Shown here: piece by piece, positions 42,490 to 51,224 of the stretch | Numbering within the stretch: position 1 is the first letter of the stretch | Layout: each line of letters starts with the position of its first letter | Origin: Hymenobacter sp. 5317J-9 | Lineage (GTDB): Bacteria > Bacteroidota > Bacteroidia > Cytophagales > Hymenobacteraceae | Assembly (NCBI RefSeq): GCF_022921075.1 | Contig: NZ_CP095050.1 | Coordinates: 3,100,001-3,164,000, forward strand | DNA: 64,000 nt | Reading direction: 5' to 3' | Notes under the pieces: generated by a model | What the model was told of the DNA's origin: nothing | Database searches by the model: none | The model's input: only the letters and a program-made list of their open reading frames with translations | Program-made: the position numbers and the translations under genes

Positions 42490-44865
42490 ATGAAATCCAC
42501 TTGCGGGGCTTTCCCGCTGCTATTCGCTTTTTTCGCGGGCCTCGGTGCCCTGCAGCCGCAACGGGCGCTGGCCCAGTCGGCTGCCATTGCGCCGGTGCGC
42601 GGCGAAATCACCGAAGCCGGCAAAGCCACTCCCCTGCCCGGCGCGGTGCTGCGCTGGCTCTTCGATGCCCCTGAGGCTTCCGACCCGGTGGTGACGGCCA
42701 GCTCCGACGGGGCCGGCCGATTCTCCATAACCCGGCCGGCGCGGGCCGCGTCGCGGCTGGTGGTGCAGGCCTTGGGCTACCGCGCCGACACCGTGGCCGT
42801 GGCCGCTACCGGCGCGCCCTACCTGCGGGTGGCCCTGCGCCCCGGCCAGGAGCTGAGCGAGGTGACCGTGACCGCGCGCGGCCCCTCCTACTCGGCCCTG
42901 ACGCCGGCCAACGTGCAGGTTATTTCGAGCCGCGACCTGACCAAATCGGCCTGCTGCAACCTGGCCGAAAGCTTCGAAACCAACGCCTCGGTGGAGGTCA
43001 CGACGTCCGATGCCGTATCGGGTGCCAAACAGATTCAGCTGCTGGGCCTGGACGGCAGCTACTCGCTGCTGACCGTGGACAACCAGCCCGCGCTGCGGGG
43101 CCTGGCCGCGCCCTATCGGCTGGGCTACCTGGCCGGGCCGTGGATTGACAACATTGAAATCATCAAGGGCACGGGCTCGGTGGTGAATGGATACGAGGCC
43201 ATTTCGGGGCAGGTAAATGTGAAGCTGAAGGAGCCCGAGAAAACCGACCAGCTGCTGTTCAACGCCTATGTCAACGACCTAGGCAAGTTCGACCTCAACC
43301 TCAACACCTCGGCCCGCATCAACCCCAAGTGGAGCACGGTGCTGCTGCTGCACTCCGACCACCTCGGCAACCGCGTAGACCGCAACAAAGACGGCTTTCT
43401 CGATTTGCCGCTGGCTACGCAGTTCAATGCCTTCAACAAGTGGAAGTACCAGTCGGGCCACGGCGTGGTGAGCGAAGTGGGCCTGGGCGCCCTGCGCGAA
43501 ACCCGGCAAGGGGGCCAACTGGGTTTCCGCGACACCGGCGAAGCGTCCTTTCTGGCCAACTACGGCACCACGCAGGCTACCACCCGCTACACGGGCTACG
43601 CCAAAACTTCCTACACCTGGCCCAGCCGCCCCTTCCAAAGCCTGGGCCTGCTGCTGAGCGGCACGAGCCACGACTTCACCTCGCGCTATTCTTACGGCTA
43701 CGACACGTACACCTTCGAACCCAACCTGCCGCCCATCGCCACCACCAACCGCACCATGCGCGACTACGATGGTACGCAGCGCACGGGGCTGGGCACGCTG
43801 CTGTTCCAGAGCGTGATTGGCAACACGGCGCACGTGTACCGGGCGGGCCTGAGCTTCTTATACGACGACTACCAGGAGCGCCTCACCTCGGGCCGCAAGT
43901 ACCTTTTTGAAGGCCCGCAGGAGAATTTCAGCCGACGCGAGCTGGTGCCCGGCGCCTTTGCCGAGTACACCTACCAAAACAGCCGCAACCTGACCCTGGT
44001 AGCCGGCCTGCGGGCCGACCGCCACAATCTGTACGGCTGGCAGGTGACGCCCCGCCTCAACGTGAAGTACGACGTGGCCAAAAACACCGTGCTGCGCCTG
44101 GCCGCCGGCCGCGGCTTCCGCGTGGCCAATCCCATTGCCGACAACGCCTCCCTGCTCGCGAGCGCCCGAGAGTTCAACATCAGCCCCAACCTGCAGCCCG
44201 AGCGGGCTTGGAACGTGGGCGGCAGCGCCACGCAGTACTTCACGGTGCTGGGGCGGCCGGCCACGTTTGTGGTCGACTACTATCACACCGAGTTCGACAA
44301 CCAGGTGGTGGCCGACATGTACACGGCCGCGCGCTACGTATTCATCGACAATCTGGGAGCCGGCGGGCGCTCCTTCGCCCGCAGCCTGCAGGGCGAGCTG
44401 CAGGTAGAGCCCGTGAAGGGCCTGCAAGTGAAGGGGGCCTACAAGTACCTCGACGTGCGCACCACCTACGACGGCGTACTGCTGCCCAAGCCCCTCACCC
44501 CCAAGCACCGCGCCTTCCTGAACTTGGGCTACGCCAGCGCCTTCGATAAGTGGCGGGGAGACTTTACGGTGCAGTGGTTTGGCCAACGGCCGCTGGCGCA
44601 CATCAGCAGCACCCACGCACACGGCACGGGCCAGGAATACACGCCCGAAACCTCGCCGCGCTACGCCCTGCTTAATGCCCAGCTCACCCGCGGCTTCAAG
44701 CGCCTCGACGTGTATGCCGGCGTGGAAAACCTGACCAACTATCGGCAGTCCAATCCTATTGATGGCGCCGCCAATCCGTTCGGGCCCACTTTCGACGCGG
44801 CCATGTCGTGGGGGCCGGTGTATGGCCGCCTCACCTACCTGGGCCTGCGCTACCGCATTGAGTAG
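42490..44865 (+). CDS. TonB-dependent receptor, probably metal-related
   Basis: 791 residues. Outer-membrane active transporter. A signal peptide (MKSTCGAFPLLFAFFAGLGA) is followed by a carboxypeptidase-regulatory-like Ig domain (about 30-120), a plug domain from about 125 to 245 (VIEGTGSVVNGYEAISGQV-like segment, here IKGTGSVVNGYEAISGQVNV), and a beta barrel ending RLTYLGLRYRIE, with an aromatic-type C-terminal strand. The plug carries SACCNLAESFETN, a Cys-Cys motif of a receptor subgroup often paired with HMA proteins, suggesting a metal or metal-complex substrate such as copper. The substrate is inferred from neighbours. 98 bp after the previous gene. Confidence 0.9.
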   Translation: MKSTCGAFPLLFAFFAGLGALQPQRALAQSAAIAPVRGEITEAGKATPLPGAVLRWLFDAPEASDPVVTASSDGAGRFSITRPARAASRLVVQALGYRADTVAVAATGAPYLRVALRPGQELSEVTVTARGPSYSALTPANVQVISSRDLTKSACCNLAESFETNASVEVTTSDAVSGAKQIQLLGLDGSYSLLTVDNQPALRGLAAPYRLGYLAGPWIDNIEIIKGTGSVVNGYEAISGQVNVKLKEPEKTDQLLFNAYVNDLGKFDLNLNTSARINPKWSTVLLLHSDHLGNRVDRNKDGFLDLPLATQFNAFNKWKYQSGHGVVSEVGLGALRETRQGGQLGFRDTGEASFLANYGTTQATTRYTGYAKTSYTWPSRPFQSLGLLLSGTSHDFTSRYSYGYDTYTFEPNLPPIATTNRTMRDYDGTQRTGLGTLLFQSVIGNTAHVYRAGLSFLYDDYQERLTSGRKYLFEGPQENFSRRELVPGAFAEYTYQNSRNLTLVAGLRADRHNLYGWQVTPRLNVKYDVAKNTVLRLAAGRGFRVANPIADNASLLASAREFNISPNLQPERAWNVGGSATQYFTVLGRPATFVVDYYHTEFDNQVVADMYTAARYVFIDNLGAGGRSFARSLQGELQVEPVKGLQVKGAYKYLDVRTTYDGVLLPKPLTPKHRAFLNLGYASAFDKWRGDFTVQWFGQRPLAHISSTHAHGTGQEYTPETSPRYALLNAQLTRGFKRLDVYAGVENLTNYRQSNPIDGAANPFGPTFDAAMSWGPVYGRLTYLGLRYRIE

Positions 44866-44942
44866 TGACGCCGGTTTTCGCTAATTTTTCCGGCAGCAAT
44901 TTTGTTATGGCTGCCTCACCCAAGCTTTTCAATTTTAGACTT

Positions 44943-45314
44943 ATGAAATTCTTCCTCCTGCTGCCGCTGCTTGCACTATTGAGTTCCTCGCCCAGCGCCC
45001 ACGCCCAAACCACTCCCGCCGCCTCGGCCAAACCGGCTGGCACCGCCACTGTCCAGTTCAAAACTTCGGCCGTGTGCGACATGTGCAAAGCCCGCCTTGA
45101 AAAAAGCCTGGCTTATGAGAAAGGCGTGCAGTCGGCCACGCTCGATGTGCCCACCAAGGTGCTCACCGTGACCTACAAAGCCGACAAAACCACGCCCGAT
45201 GCCCTGCGCACCGCCGTGCAAAAAACCGGCTACGACGCCGACCAGCTTACCGCCGATGCCCGCGCCTACAGCCGCCTGCCCGACTGCTGCAAGAAAACCA
45301 ACGCTATACACTAA
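44943..45314 (+). CDS. Exported heavy-metal-associated (HMA) domain protein
   Basis: 123 residues. A signal peptide (MKFFLLLPLLALLSSSPSAHA) is followed by a single ferredoxin-like HMA domain: VQFKTSAVCDMCKARLEKSL carries the metal-binding C-x-x-C, and ATLDVPTKVLTVTY and TPDALRTAVQKTGYDAD complete the fold. The C-terminus has LPDCCKK, a second Cys pair. It would act in the periplasm as a metal (perhaps copper) carrier for the receptor 77 bp upstream. The start at 44943 begins the signal peptide. Confidence 0.85.
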   Translation: MKFFLLLPLLALLSSSPSAHAQTTPAASAKPAGTATVQFKTSAVCDMCKARLEKSLAYEKGVQSATLDVPTKVLTVTYKADKTTPDALRTAVQKTGYDADQLTADARAYSRLPDCCKKTNAIH

Positions 45315-45321
45315 GCCTGCC

Positions 45322-45349
45322 GTCATTGCGAGCGCAGCGAAGCAATCCG
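45322..45349. repeat. Single arm of palindromic repeat family A
   Basis: The sequence beginning GTCATTGCGAGCGCAGCGAA has the family A arm core but no complementary partner nearby. It lies just after the HMA gene. Probably a degenerate or half copy. Confidence 0.5.
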
Positions 45350-45381
45350 TTCTGTTCTCAGCGACTTACCTAATTAATGTG

Positions 45382-45417
45382 AAAAGCCCCGGCTCTGAAT
45401 GAAGTCGGGGCTTTTTT
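45382..45417. terminator. Bidirectional rho-independent terminator
   Basis: 10-bp stem AAAAGCCCCG with complement CGGGGCTTTT, 14-nt loop, T-run on plus. It lies between the convergent HMA gene and crtW and can end both transcripts. Confidence 0.75.
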
Positions 45418-45517
45418 CTTTAAGTTTTGTATATGGATAAGCGCTTGCCACAACTCAGGGCCAGCCGCTCAGCGAGGAAAGATTACTATGGCCTGCTGCC
45501 TCACAATGACGGCAGGG

Positions 45518-46255
45518 CTATTTCGATTTCCACAGCCGCCACCAGGGTAGATAGGGCTGGTCGTGGTGCTCGTAGTGATACCCGAAGAAGTAGCAGCTCA
45601 CAAAGGCCCACAGGTGGTGCCGAAACTGGCTGCGCGATTTATGCGGGTTATCGGGCGCGTGCTCGCCGCGGTGCGGCAGGTAGGTGCCAAAGAAAAAGAG
45701 CTGGACCGTGGCCAGAATAGCCGGTATCATCCAGAAGGCAATGACGTTGGCCTGCGGGAAAAACAGCTTCAGCACGTTATAGGTGGCCGCCATCAGCAGC
45801 ACCTGCCACCAGGTCACGTAGTTCCAGGCGAAGCGCAGGAACCAGGGCAGGAAGCCGGGGTGGCGGCCGTCGTGAAAATCAGGGTCGTCCTGCGTGCCCA
45901 CGTGGCGGTGGTGGGCGTGGTGCTTGGGCAGCTGGCCCGGAAACCAGTTGTAGGCAAACAGCCCGGCCGCCAAGGTGCCGATGGCATTATTGAGCCGTTT
46001 GTTGGGGCTTACTAAGCCGTGCATGGCATCGTGCGCAGTGATGAATAAGCCGGTGTAGAGGTGCGTTTGGAGCAGCACCAGCAGATACGGGGCCGGACTA
46101 TGCCAGTCGGGCCGGTACCACGCCAGCAAAAAGCTCAGCAACGTCGCCCAGCACACGCCCACCGCCACCGCCACCGCTACGCCTTTCAAGCCCAGCGGCT
46201 CGGGCACCACACGGCGGGTGAGCGGCGATGCCGACGGATAGGAAGCAGTTTGCAT
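45518..46255 (-). CDS. crtW: Beta-carotene ketolase, CrtW type (membrane di-iron)
   Basis: 245 residues, several membrane helices. CrtW adds keto groups to the beta rings of carotenoids. His boxes match the CrtW pattern rather than general desaturases: ITAHDAMHGLV, PKHHAHHRHVGTQDDPDF (with the DDPDF typical of CrtW) and GYHYEHHDQPYLPWW. All seem intact. ATG start at 46255; two codons earlier is a TTG. Last gene of the carotenoid cluster, 30 bp after ispH. It would ketolate the beta rings that the upstream CrtZ hydroxylates. Confidence 0.88.
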   Translation of the reverse strand: MQTASYPSASPLTRRVVPEPLGLKGVAVAVAVGVCWATLLSFLLAWYRPDWHSPAPYLLVLLQTHLYTGLFITAHDAMHGLVSPNKRLNNAIGTLAAGLFAYNWFPGQLPKHHAHHRHVGTQDDPDFHDGRHPGFLPWFLRFAWNYVTWWQVLLMAATYNVLKLFFPQANVIAFWMIPAILATVQLFFFGTYLPHRGEHAPDNPHKSRSQFRHHLWAFVSCYFFGYHYEHHDQPYLPWWRLWKSK

Positions 46256-46285
46256 GGGCAACAGCGAGTAAACCGTGAGGTTGAA

Positions 46286-47137
46286 TTACAAACTTAGCAG
46301 CTGGTCGCGCACTTGCTCCATCAGCCACATGGGCGTGCTGGTGGCGCCGCAAATGCCCACCGACTGCCCCGGCTGAAACCACTCCGGCTGAATTTCGCCC
46401 ACGTTCGAGATGAAATGGGTTTGCGGGTTGGTTTCCTTGCACACCTGGTAGAGCACCTTGCCGTTGGAGCTTTTGGTGCCCGACACGAACACAATCTGGT
46501 CGAACTGCGCGGCGAAGCGCCGCAGGTCCTTGTCGCGGTTGCTCACCTGGCGGCAAATGGTGTCGTTGGCATTCACTTGGTAACCACGGCCTTCCAGTTC
46601 GCCCTTGATGTTGTAGAAGCTGTTGGTGCTTTTGGTGGTCTGGCTGTAGAGCGTGATATTTTCGGGCAGCTCGTGGCGCAGCAGCTCGTCGATGCTTTCA
46701 AACACCACGGCGTCGCCGCCGGTCTGGCCCAGCAGGCCCAGCACTTCGGCGTGGCCGTGCTTGCCGTAGATGAAGATTTTCTCCTTGCGGTCGTAGCTCG
46801 CCTTGATGCGATTCTGCAGCTTGAGCACCACGGGGCAGCTGGCGTCAATCAGCGTCAGGTTGTTTTCCATGGCCATCTGGTAGGTGGCCGGGGGCTCGCC
46901 GTGGGCCCGAATGAGCACGGCCTCATTGCGTAGCTCGGCCAGCTTTTCGTGGCAGATGATGCGCAGGCCGCGCGCTTCCAGGCGCTGCACCTCCTCGTCG
47001 TTGTGCACGATGTCGCCCAGGCAATAGAGGTAGCCCTGCTCGTCGAGCAGGTCTTCGGCCATTTGAATGGCGTAAATCACGCCGAAGCAAAAGCCGGAGT
47101 TGGGGTCGATGCGGACGCTGAGGTGCAAGTGGGGCAT
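46286..47137 (-). CDS. ispH: 4-hydroxy-3-methylbut-2-enyl diphosphate reductase
   Basis: 283 residues. Last step of the MEP pathway, giving IPP and DMAPP. The three Cys that hold the iron-sulphur cluster are in NSGFCFGVIYAI, IDASCPVVLKL and VGICGATSTPMWLME. Substrate residues (IRAHGEPP, TQT-like QTTKSTNS) are also present. Placed between the carotenoid genes and crtW, it supplies the C5 units for the pigment. Normal IspH length. Confidence 0.96.
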   Translation of the reverse strand: MPHLHLSVRIDPNSGFCFGVIYAIQMAEDLLDEQGYLYCLGDIVHNDEEVQRLEARGLRIICHEKLAELRNEAVLIRAHGEPPATYQMAMENNLTLIDASCPVVLKLQNRIKASYDRKEKIFIYGKHGHAEVLGLLGQTGGDAVVFESIDELLRHELPENITLYSQTTKSTNSFYNIKGELEGRGYQVNANDTICRQVSNRDKDLRRFAAQFDQIVFVSGTKSSNGKVLYQVCKETNPQTHFISNVGEIQPEWFQPGQSVGICGATSTPMWLMEQVRDQLLSL

Positions 47138-47240
47138 ACGTCAGGACAAACCGCGAAACCACGGTTAAGGTTGTGACCGCCGGAAACGTTTTTGGCGGGC
47201 GCCAAAAACTACGTCAGAACCGCGCAAACCGGTTTTCGGT

Positions 47241-47837
47241 TTACTCGGCCACGCGGCTCAGGCGCTGGGCCTGCTCGTCGCTCACGTGGCCACGGTCCAC
47301 CAAGAAGCTGCGCACCGTGCGGAAAGCCTCGGCATCGAGCCCCGATTTGGGGTGGCTCAGGGCCGCGTTGAGCAACATTTCCTTGTCTTCGTCGACGTGC
47401 TTGCTCAGGCCCAGAAAGGCCGGCAGGTTGCTTTCGACCGAAAAACGCAGAAACCGGATTTCGGGGTTGCGAGGGTCCAGGCTCACGGCCTGCTCGAAGG
47501 TGCGGGCGGCGTCCTGCACATAGGTCAGTTTGTTGAACATCGACGCATCGCGGGCCCGGATGGCCTCGGCCGCGCCCTTGTAGCCCAGCACCAGCGCGTC
47601 GCGGTCCTTGTAATCGGCCAGGAGCTTATAGAATTTTTCGCCCGCGGCTTTGTCGGCGGCGGCCTGCTCGTAGTGGCGGCGGAGTACGGAAGGATGGTAA
47701 GGAGAAGCCACGGAAAGGGTCGGGAAAGAGGGATTAGTAGAGGAAACGCGGGCCGCCGCAAGGCCGCTCGCGGGAGCAAAGCTGCACGCCATCGGCACAA
47801 GCAGCAGGCCCAAGCCGCGTCGAAACAAAGCATTCAT
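47241..47837 (-). CDS. Unknown exported helical (TPR-like) protein in the carotenoid cluster
   Basis: 198 residues. N-terminal signal-like segment (RRGLGLLLVPMACSFAPASG). The rest is helical, with segments such as SVLRRHYEQAAADKAAGEKF, ALVLGYKGAAEAIRARDAS and AARTFEQAVSLDPRNPEIRF, the last closely resembling a tetratricopeptide repeat. The C-terminal half holds SKHVDEDKEMLLNAALSH. I cannot name the family. It lies between crtB (65 bp) and ispH (103 bp) on the same strand. A TAGTTTTG element 5 nt before the start codon may make it leaderless. Confidence 0.65.
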   Translation of the reverse strand: MNALFRRGLGLLLVPMACSFAPASGLAAARVSSTNPSFPTLSVASPYHPSVLRRHYEQAAADKAAGEKFYKLLADYKDRDALVLGYKGAAEAIRARDASMFNKLTYVQDAARTFEQAVSLDPRNPEIRFLRFSVESNLPAFLGLSKHVDEDKEMLLNAALSHPKSGLDAEAFRTVRSFLVDRGHVSDEQAQRLSRVAE

Positions 47838-47842
47838 GGGAG

Positions 47843-47850
47843 CAAAACTA
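47843..47850 (-). promoter_or_regulatory. -7 element (TAGTTTTG) abutting a start codon
   Basis: Exact TAnnTTTG on the minus strand, ending 5 nt before the ATG at 47837. It suggests a promoter inside the carotenoid cluster and a leaderless transcript. At N19 the -33 triplet reads CTG rather than TTG. Confidence 0.45.
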
Positions 47851-47902
47851 CTTCAGGCTTCAAAGAATTCAGCTCACTGGTAAGCGGGCCCGGCCGACCC
47901 GC

Positions 47903-48745
47903 TCAGATGCGCGACAGCCGGTAGCGGAAATACGAGCCCAGCAGCAGCAGCAGCTTGGTGTTGTCGGGCACCCGCACCCGCTCACCCAGGATGCGGGCCG
48001 CCGGCAGCTTTTTGATTTTATAAAACAGCTTCAGGTAGTACACATAGGCCAAATACACGCCCAGCTTGGCCGAGCGCGGCAGCTGCTGAATGCCCGCGTA
48101 GGCGGCTTCAAAATCGGCCTTGATGTCGACCTCAATCTCGCTCTTGGTGGCGTCGTTGAAGCGCTGGTACACCACGCCGGGGAAGTATACGCGGCCCCGC
48201 TCCTCGTAGTCGGAGCGGATGTCGCGCAGAAAATTGACTTTCTGAAATGCCGCCCCCAGCCGCCGGGCCGGCTCACGCAGGCGCTCAAACAGCGCGTCGT
48301 CACCGTCGCAAAACACCCGCAGGCACATCAGCCCCACCACTTCGGCCGAGCCGTAGATGTACTCGTTGTAGAGGTCGGGGTGGTAGTTCTGGTCCTCCAA
48401 ATCGAGCGCCATGCTGTGCAGGAAGGCCTCGATGAACTCGCGGTCGATGCCGTAGCGGCGCACCACGTGCTGAAACGCGTGCAGCACCGGGTTGAAGCTC
48501 AGGCCCGTGTCCAGGGCCTCGTAGGTCTGGCGGCGGAAATCGGCCAGTAGCGCGGCCTTGTCATGGTCATGAAAGGTGTCCACGATTTCATCGGCCCAGC
48601 GCACAAACCCATACACGGCGTACACCGGCAGGTGCAGGCGCTCGTCGAGCGTGCGAATGCCCAGCGTGAACGAAGTGCTGTAGCGCCCCGTGATGAGTTT
48701 GCTGCAAGCCAGGCTGGTGTCGGTGAAGAGTTTAACGTGGTCCAT
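47903..48745 (-). CDS. crtB: Phytoene synthase
   Basis: 280 residues. Joins two geranylgeranyl diphosphate molecules to phytoene. The two Asp-rich motifs are clear: GFVRWADEIVDTFHDHD (D-x-x-x-D) and QKVNFLRDIRSDYEERGRVYFP (N-x-x-RD-x-x-x-D). The start overlaps the end of crtI by 14 bp, showing translational coupling. Standard length and ending (LLLLGSYFRYRLSRI). Confidence 0.95.
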   Translation of the reverse strand: MDHVKLFTDTSLACSKLITGRYSTSFTLGIRTLDERLHLPVYAVYGFVRWADEIVDTFHDHDKAALLADFRRQTYEALDTGLSFNPVLHAFQHVVRRYGIDREFIEAFLHSMALDLEDQNYHPDLYNEYIYGSAEVVGLMCLRVFCDGDDALFERLREPARRLGAAFQKVNFLRDIRSDYEERGRVYFPGVVYQRFNDATKSEIEVDIKADFEAAYAGIQQLPRSAKLGVYLAYVYYLKLFYKIKKLPAARILGERVRVPDNTKLLLLLGSYFRYRLSRI

Positions 48746-50303
48746 TTTCTTTCAAAACTTCTCCCGCCACCACCTGGCCCGAAATTAACGAGGGCGGCAC
48801 GCCCGGTCCGGGCACGGTGAGTTGGCCGGTGAAATACAAATTACTGACTTTTTTGCTCTTGAGGGTGGGCTTCAGAATAGCCGTTTGCCGGAGGGTATTC
48901 GCCAAACCGTAAGCATTGCCTTTGAAGCTGTGGTAGTCGGCCATGAAGTCGCGGTGGGCGTAGCTGCGCTTGAACACCACGTGCTCGCGGATGGGGTGGC
49001 CGCAGTGCTTTTCGAGCCGGTCCATCAGCAGGTCGTAGTACCGCTCGCGGGTGGCTTCGTCATCGGTCAGGCCCGGGGCTACCGGGATGAGCAAAAACAG
49101 GTTTTCCTGCCCTTCGGGGGCCACGGTGGGGTCGGTTTTGCTGGGCACCGAGGCGTAGTAGAGCGGCTTGGTGGGCCACTGCGGCTGCTCGTAAATCTCG
49201 CGGGCGTGCTGGGTCAGGTCCTCGTCAAAAAAGAGGTTGTGGTGCCGCAGCTTGTCCAGCTTGCGGTTCACCCCCAGATAGAACAACAGGCTCGACGGGG
49301 CCATAACGCGTGATTCCCAATACTTAGCATCGTAATGCCGGTACTCGGGTGCCAGTACTTCCTGCTCAATGTGGTGGTAGTCGGCCCCGGCCATCACGGC
49401 ATCGGCGGCGAAGAATCCGCTGGCGGTGCGCACGCCGGTGCTGCGGCCGTTTGCCACCGCTATTTCCGTCACTTCCTGATTGTAGCGGATTTCCACGCCC
49501 AACTCCTCGGCCAGGCGCACCATGCCTTCCACAATCTTGTGCATGCCGCCCTTGGGGTACCAGGTGCCCAGCGCCAGGTCGGCGTAGTTCATCAGCGAGT
49601 ATAAGGCGGGGGTGTTCTCCGACGTGGCACCCAGAAACAGGATGGGAAACTCCACCAGCTCCAGCAGGCGCGGGTCTTTAAAGAAGCGCCGCACGTGCTT
49701 GTGCATGCTTTGCAGCACGTCCATGCGAACCATGTCGACCAGCAGCTTGGGGTCGGCAAACTCAAATACGGAGCGGCTGGGCGCATACACCAGCCGGTTG
49801 ATGCCCACTTCGTACTTGTAGGCCGCCTGCTTCAGAAACTCGTCGAGGCGGGCGGCGCTGCCGGGCTCGTAGCGCTCAAACAGCGCCCGCAGCTCGCTCA
49901 TCCGGGCCGGAATGTCCACCGCCTCGGGCCCCCGAAAGATTACCTGATACGACGGGTCGAGGCGCACCAGCTCGTAATAGTCGGCCACTTTTTTGCCGAA
50001 GCGGGCGAAGTACTTCTCAAACACGTCGGGCATCCAGTACCAGCTGGGGCCCATGTCGAAGGTGAAGCCTTGGGCACGGAAAACCCGCGCCCGTCCGCCG
50101 GGGCCTTCGTTCTTTTCCAGGATGGTGACGCGCCAGCCGGCCTGGGCCAGCGTGGTGGCAGCGGCCAGCCCAGCAAAGCCCGCCCCGATAACAACGGCTT
50201 GCTTCGGCAAACCCGATTCGGGCGGGCGGGCGACGTGAGTGGCGGCATGAATAGCCGCATTGACGGCAACGCTGGCAGCAGTGGTGGCGGCGGTTGAAGA
50301 CAA
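48732..50303 (-). CDS. crtI: Phytoene desaturase
   Basis: 523 residues. Introduces double bonds into phytoene to give lycopene or a related chain. The FAD-binding start (AVVIGAGFAGLAAATTLAQAG, then EKNEGPGGRARVF) and the C-terminal flavin motif (LYFTGQLTVPGPGVPPSLISG) are the hallmarks of CrtI. Since crtB follows directly and no crtP-type is present, this is the bacterial one-enzyme pathway. The start is probably TTG at 50303 or a GTG nearby, since no ATG lies before the FAD loop. The first about 30 residues are Ala/Thr-rich and may not be part of the fold. Confidence 0.94.
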   Translation of the reverse strand: MSSTAATTAASVAVNAAIHAATHVARPPESGLPKQAVVIGAGFAGLAAATTLAQAGWRVTILEKNEGPGGRARVFRAQGFTFDMGPSWYWMPDVFEKYFARFGKKVADYYELVRLDPSYQVIFRGPEAVDIPARMSELRALFERYEPGSAARLDEFLKQAAYKYEVGINRLVYAPSRSVFEFADPKLLVDMVRMDVLQSMHKHVRRFFKDPRLLELVEFPILFLGATSENTPALYSLMNYADLALGTWYPKGGMHKIVEGMVRLAEELGVEIRYNQEVTEIAVANGRSTGVRTASGFFAADAVMAGADYHHIEQEVLAPEYRHYDAKYWESRVMAPSSLLFYLGVNRKLDKLRHHNLFFDEDLTQHAREIYEQPQWPTKPLYYASVPSKTDPTVAPEGQENLFLLIPVAPGLTDDEATRERYYDLLMDRLEKHCGHPIREHVVFKRSYAHRDFMADYHSFKGNAYGLANTLRQTAILKPTLKSKKVSNLYFTGQLTVPGPGVPPSLISGQVVAGEVLKENGPR

Positions 50304-50419
50304 AAGCAGGAAAGAATCTGGATGAATGAAAAGCGAAAGTCGCCCGGAAAAACAAACCGCCGGCCCCGCGCCGCGCGAGCAGCAACAAGGCCGGCGGCCA
50401 AAGCACTTACAGCCAAAAG

Positions 50420-50971
50420 CTAGTCTTCAACTACTTCGGTGGCATCGGCGGCCGAGGCGCCCACCGGCGCGTACACCTGTAGGGCCGACTTCAACTCCTT
50501 GCGGGCAATGTGAATACGGTTTTTGACAGTGCCAATGGGAATCTGCAGCTTCTCGGCAATCTCCATGTACTTATAGCCAATGTAGTACATCATGAACGGC
50601 GTGCGGTAGTCGGTGCCCAGGCCGGCAATGGCCTCGTTGATGTCGCGCACCACAAAGTCCGACGTCGCGCCGTTGTGGGTGATGTAGTTCTGGTCGGTGT
50701 TGAAATACTGAAAATACTCCGTCGAATCGATGTTGGAGCTGCGCTTGGTAATCTTGTTATAGTTGTTGATGAAGGTGTTGCGCATGATGGTATACAACCA
50801 CGCCTTCAGGTTGGTACCGGCTTTAAACTTGTCTTTGTTGAGCAGGGCCTTGAGGAGGGTTTCCTGCACCAAATCCTTGGCATCATCAGCGTCTCGCGTC
50901 AAGTTCATGGCGGCGGGCCGGAGGGTGAGCGAAATCTTCTGCACTTGCGAGGTGAATTCTAGCGAAGTCAT
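50420..50971 (-). CDS. ECF-type RNA polymerase sigma factor
   Basis: 183 residues. Sigma-2 region: TRDADDAKDLVQETLLKALL and GTNLKAWLYTIMRNTFINNY; sigma-4: KYMEIAEKLQIPIGTVKNRIHIARKEL (helix-turn-helix). No anti-sigma gene is adjacent. Start at 50971, as the preceding 30 residues of the open frame lie beyond a -7 box (TATATTTG at 51003-51010). It lies between the MerR/CarH-like gene and crtI, resembling Streptomyces LitR-LitS, where a light-released repressor controls an ECF factor that turns on crt genes. The regulatory link is inferred. Confidence 0.9.
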   Translation of the reverse strand: MTSLEFTSQVQKISLTLRPAAMNLTRDADDAKDLVQETLLKALLNKDKFKAGTNLKAWLYTIMRNTFINNYNKITKRSSNIDSTEYFQYFNTDQNYITHNGATSDFVVRDINEAIAGLGTDYRTPFMMYYIGYKYMEIAEKLQIPIGTVKNRIHIARKELKSALQVYAPVGASAADATEVVED

Positions 50972-51002
50972 GCTGTTTAGCTTTTCGTGGCCGATTGTTA
51001 AA

Positions 51003-51010
51003 CAAATATA
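51003..51010 (-). promoter_or_regulatory. -7 element upstream of the ECF sigma gene
   Basis: TATATTTG on the minus strand fits TAnnTTTG and lies 31 bp upstream of the ATG at 50971. There is no TTG at N19. A short palindrome (CGAAATAATTTCG, 51041-51053) lies just upstream of where a -33 would be, and could be a regulator site. Confidence 0.4.
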
Positions 51011-51224
51011 CGAGCCCGCCGCAAAATCAGCTAGCCCCGCCGAAATAATTTCGTTCGGCACGCCTACTAGTGGCTCGCAGGCGCGGCAAGGTACGCCCGA
51101 CCCGGGCTTCGCCCCGGCGCCAAAACCACTTTTGCCATTACCCTTTTGTGAAGCCGGCGCGCAGGCCGGCGTTCCAGCTACGAGGCAAACTGCGCCGATG
51201 GTTTGCTTTTCGGCACAACCTAGC

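Noticed and set aside
45518..46255. General fatty acid desaturase
   Set aside because: The HRHVGTQDDPDF and HYEHHDQPYLPWW boxes and the cluster context fit CrtW much better.
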